Assembly: GCF_000001735.4 (NCBI RefSeq)
Contig: NC_003071.7
Coordinates: 18,079,443-18,143,442, forward strand
Reading direction: 5' to 3'
Length of the DNA stretch: 64,000 bases
From: Arabidopsis thaliana
Taxonomy: Eukaryota; Streptophyta; Magnoliopsida; Brassicales; Brassicaceae
In this document: piece by piece, positions 62,490 through 64,000 of the stretch
Numbering within the stretch: the first letter of the stretch is position 1
Layout: each line of letters begins with the position of its first letter
Notes under the pieces: generated by a model
Databases searched by the model: none
The model's input: the letters and a program-made list of their open reading frames with translations, nothing else
Told to the model about the DNA's origin: nothing
Position numbers and translations under genes: made by a program

Positions 62490-64000
62490 CTGCGACTCGC
62501 CTCATCAGAAATGTTTTGGTAACAAGATAATAAGCATAAACATAACAATCTAGCCAGATTAACATGACAGAGAGAGGAACAAAGTAGCCCTAAACAAAGA
62601 AACGTTTTAAAACGTGATATTTAGCGTTTTGTTGTTTTGTTAAGGATAATATTTAGCGTTTTGAAGTTCAGATGGATTTGTTTGGGCTATTTTCACCTAT
62701 CCACTCTTGTAATAGTCTCTATATATCCCATGTTATCACGACGTCAATAACATTTTATGAACTTATATTCCATAGAAAAGAATACTTTGAACATGAAACG
62801 ATTATTAAAAAAAAGGCTATGGAGGATGTTGAAGTTTAAAGTAAAAAGGTGTTATACCTCGCCGTGACCAATGTACTGATCTTAATCCTCCTGAAATTAG
62901 ACGAAAAGCTCTATAGTTGGCTGACCTAAAGAGGGGAATGTGTGTGCTATCGGATCATAAAGCCTTTGGTAAGTGGCTTGTTTCCATTCCATTTTGAAGA
63001 TGCTATAAAGGATCTCTTTGATCACATTTTTACAGATTTTTTTCAAGATGGCAATAAAGAGGCTGATAGGATAGTCAAAGAATCACATTTCTATAAAAGT
63101 GTGTACTAAGGTTCTATTCCATTGTGCCGGATTGGTTAAAATTGTATGTCAAGAAGGCTCATTAGTCTTCATTGTATTAAATATTGGAGTAATGAATTCA
63201 AGGGATCATATAATGTTTTGTTGAGAAAACGGTCCATATTGTTTTATAATGGGCCTAAAGCCTCGTTATAGTAATCGTTATTTTGCAAATAAAACCAAAC
63301 TATACACGAGCTTATACAACAAATGTCACATTTAAACATAGTTTCTTTAAGAAAAAGAACTAATCATTTCTAGTGAATTATTCAAGTGAAACTAAAAAGA
63401 AAAGAAGAAAAAAAAATCTAGATGAAGCAAGCTAAAGCTATTGTAGCACTTTAGCTTTGGCTTTCCTATTTTTGCCAACTTTTACTCTTTTTTATTTAGT
63501 TTTCTTTTACTTTTTTTCCCACAAAAATCCAATCCTATGCAAAAGATTTTGCCTTTCACGTCGTTTGGAGCACGATTCACTCTAAAAGGTACGTTTTCTC
63601 ACAAGTACCCCCAAAAAAGTTGCATACTCAATATACACACAAGCTAATAGTATAAATCACTTGCTTGAAGAATTTGAAATCACTGACGAAAATAATAAGC
63701 TCCTTTTACTTTCTTCTCTAGTTTCAAAACGTTAAATACTTTATATTGTTTTTGTTTGTCAACGTACTTTATATTTTACAATTTTCAATACATAAATCAT
63801 AGCTTTTTATTATCTCCAAAGTTGTTCTCTTTAAAGAAGAAACTCCAATCAAAAATCTCACGTTTGAATGATGATGCAAACAATCACATTTAAATTCTAC
63901 AATAAATAGTGATAGAGATAATTCATTATTTCATTTGTACAGTTTGGTTGTATGATTTGATTATGGTGTGTATATCTTAGTTGAAAGGGTAACATCGTAA
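62490..64000. other. Intergenic, upstream of the small Lys/Arg/Ser-rich gene; no gene seen
   Basis: A possible 5' UTR splice donor (GGCGAG|GTATAAC, minus, near 62856) hints that the leader may be spliced. A TGGGCC element occurs near 63249. The rest is AT-rich without coding signal. Confidence 0.45.

Overview
This window is plant nuclear DNA. It has spliced genes with GT-AG introns, AT-rich intergenic sequence, TATA boxes, telo-box/site II promoters and plant-only families (hevein-type chitinases, lectin receptor kinases, IQD, jacalin lectins, a plastid acyl-ACP desaturase). From gene order and protein sequences I recognise it, from memory, as Arabidopsis thaliana chromosome 2, about AT2G43580 to AT2G43795. 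Locus names rest on recognition, not on a search. Exon joins were derived by reading splice sites and checking phase by hand.

Layout. 0-15.6 kb: five tandem class IV (GH19) chitinase genes, all on the minus strand, the first cut by the window edge. The spacers are large and hold a MITE-like element, a perfect 30-bp hairpin, small tandem repeats and a 1.3-kb element with 158-bp terminal inverted repeats. 16-24 kb: a plastid-targeted glycine-rich membrane protein of unknown function, then SRP14 and the nucleolar Sas10/Utp3 protein, divergent from one site II/telo-box promoter. 24-27.6 kb: a head-to-head pair of small X8 proteins and a tRNA-derived SINE. 28-32 kb: IQD14 behind a long intron-bearing leader. 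32-39 kb: two intronless clade V lectin receptor kinases plus a collapsed third copy. 40-45 kb: stearoyl-ACP desaturase SSI2/FAB2 and a FAM136A-like mitochondrial protein. 45-50 kb: three tandem jacalin-lectin genes, one with an in-frame stop. 50-58 kb: plastid O-acetylserine(thiol)lyase OASB divergent from the molybdopterin synthase large subunit, a U5 snRNP 40K WD40 protein, and a tiny COA3-like inner-membrane protein. 59-62.5 kb: MAP kinase MPK6 and a small Lys/Arg/Ser-rich protein. 62.5-64 kb: no gene seen.

How the genes relate. Defence-linked families dominate (chitinases, lectin kinases, jacalins, MPK6, SSI2). They occupy the tandem, fast-evolving parts, while housekeeping genes sit in compact pairs between them. 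No operon logic applies. The most notable items are a chitinase that has lost its catalytic acid, a lectin kinase reduced to its two ends, a jacalin with a duplicated 42-residue tail, a duplicated MoaE 3' end lying antisense behind its convergent neighbour, and the two mobile-element insertions. I see no clearly undescribed multi-gene system.
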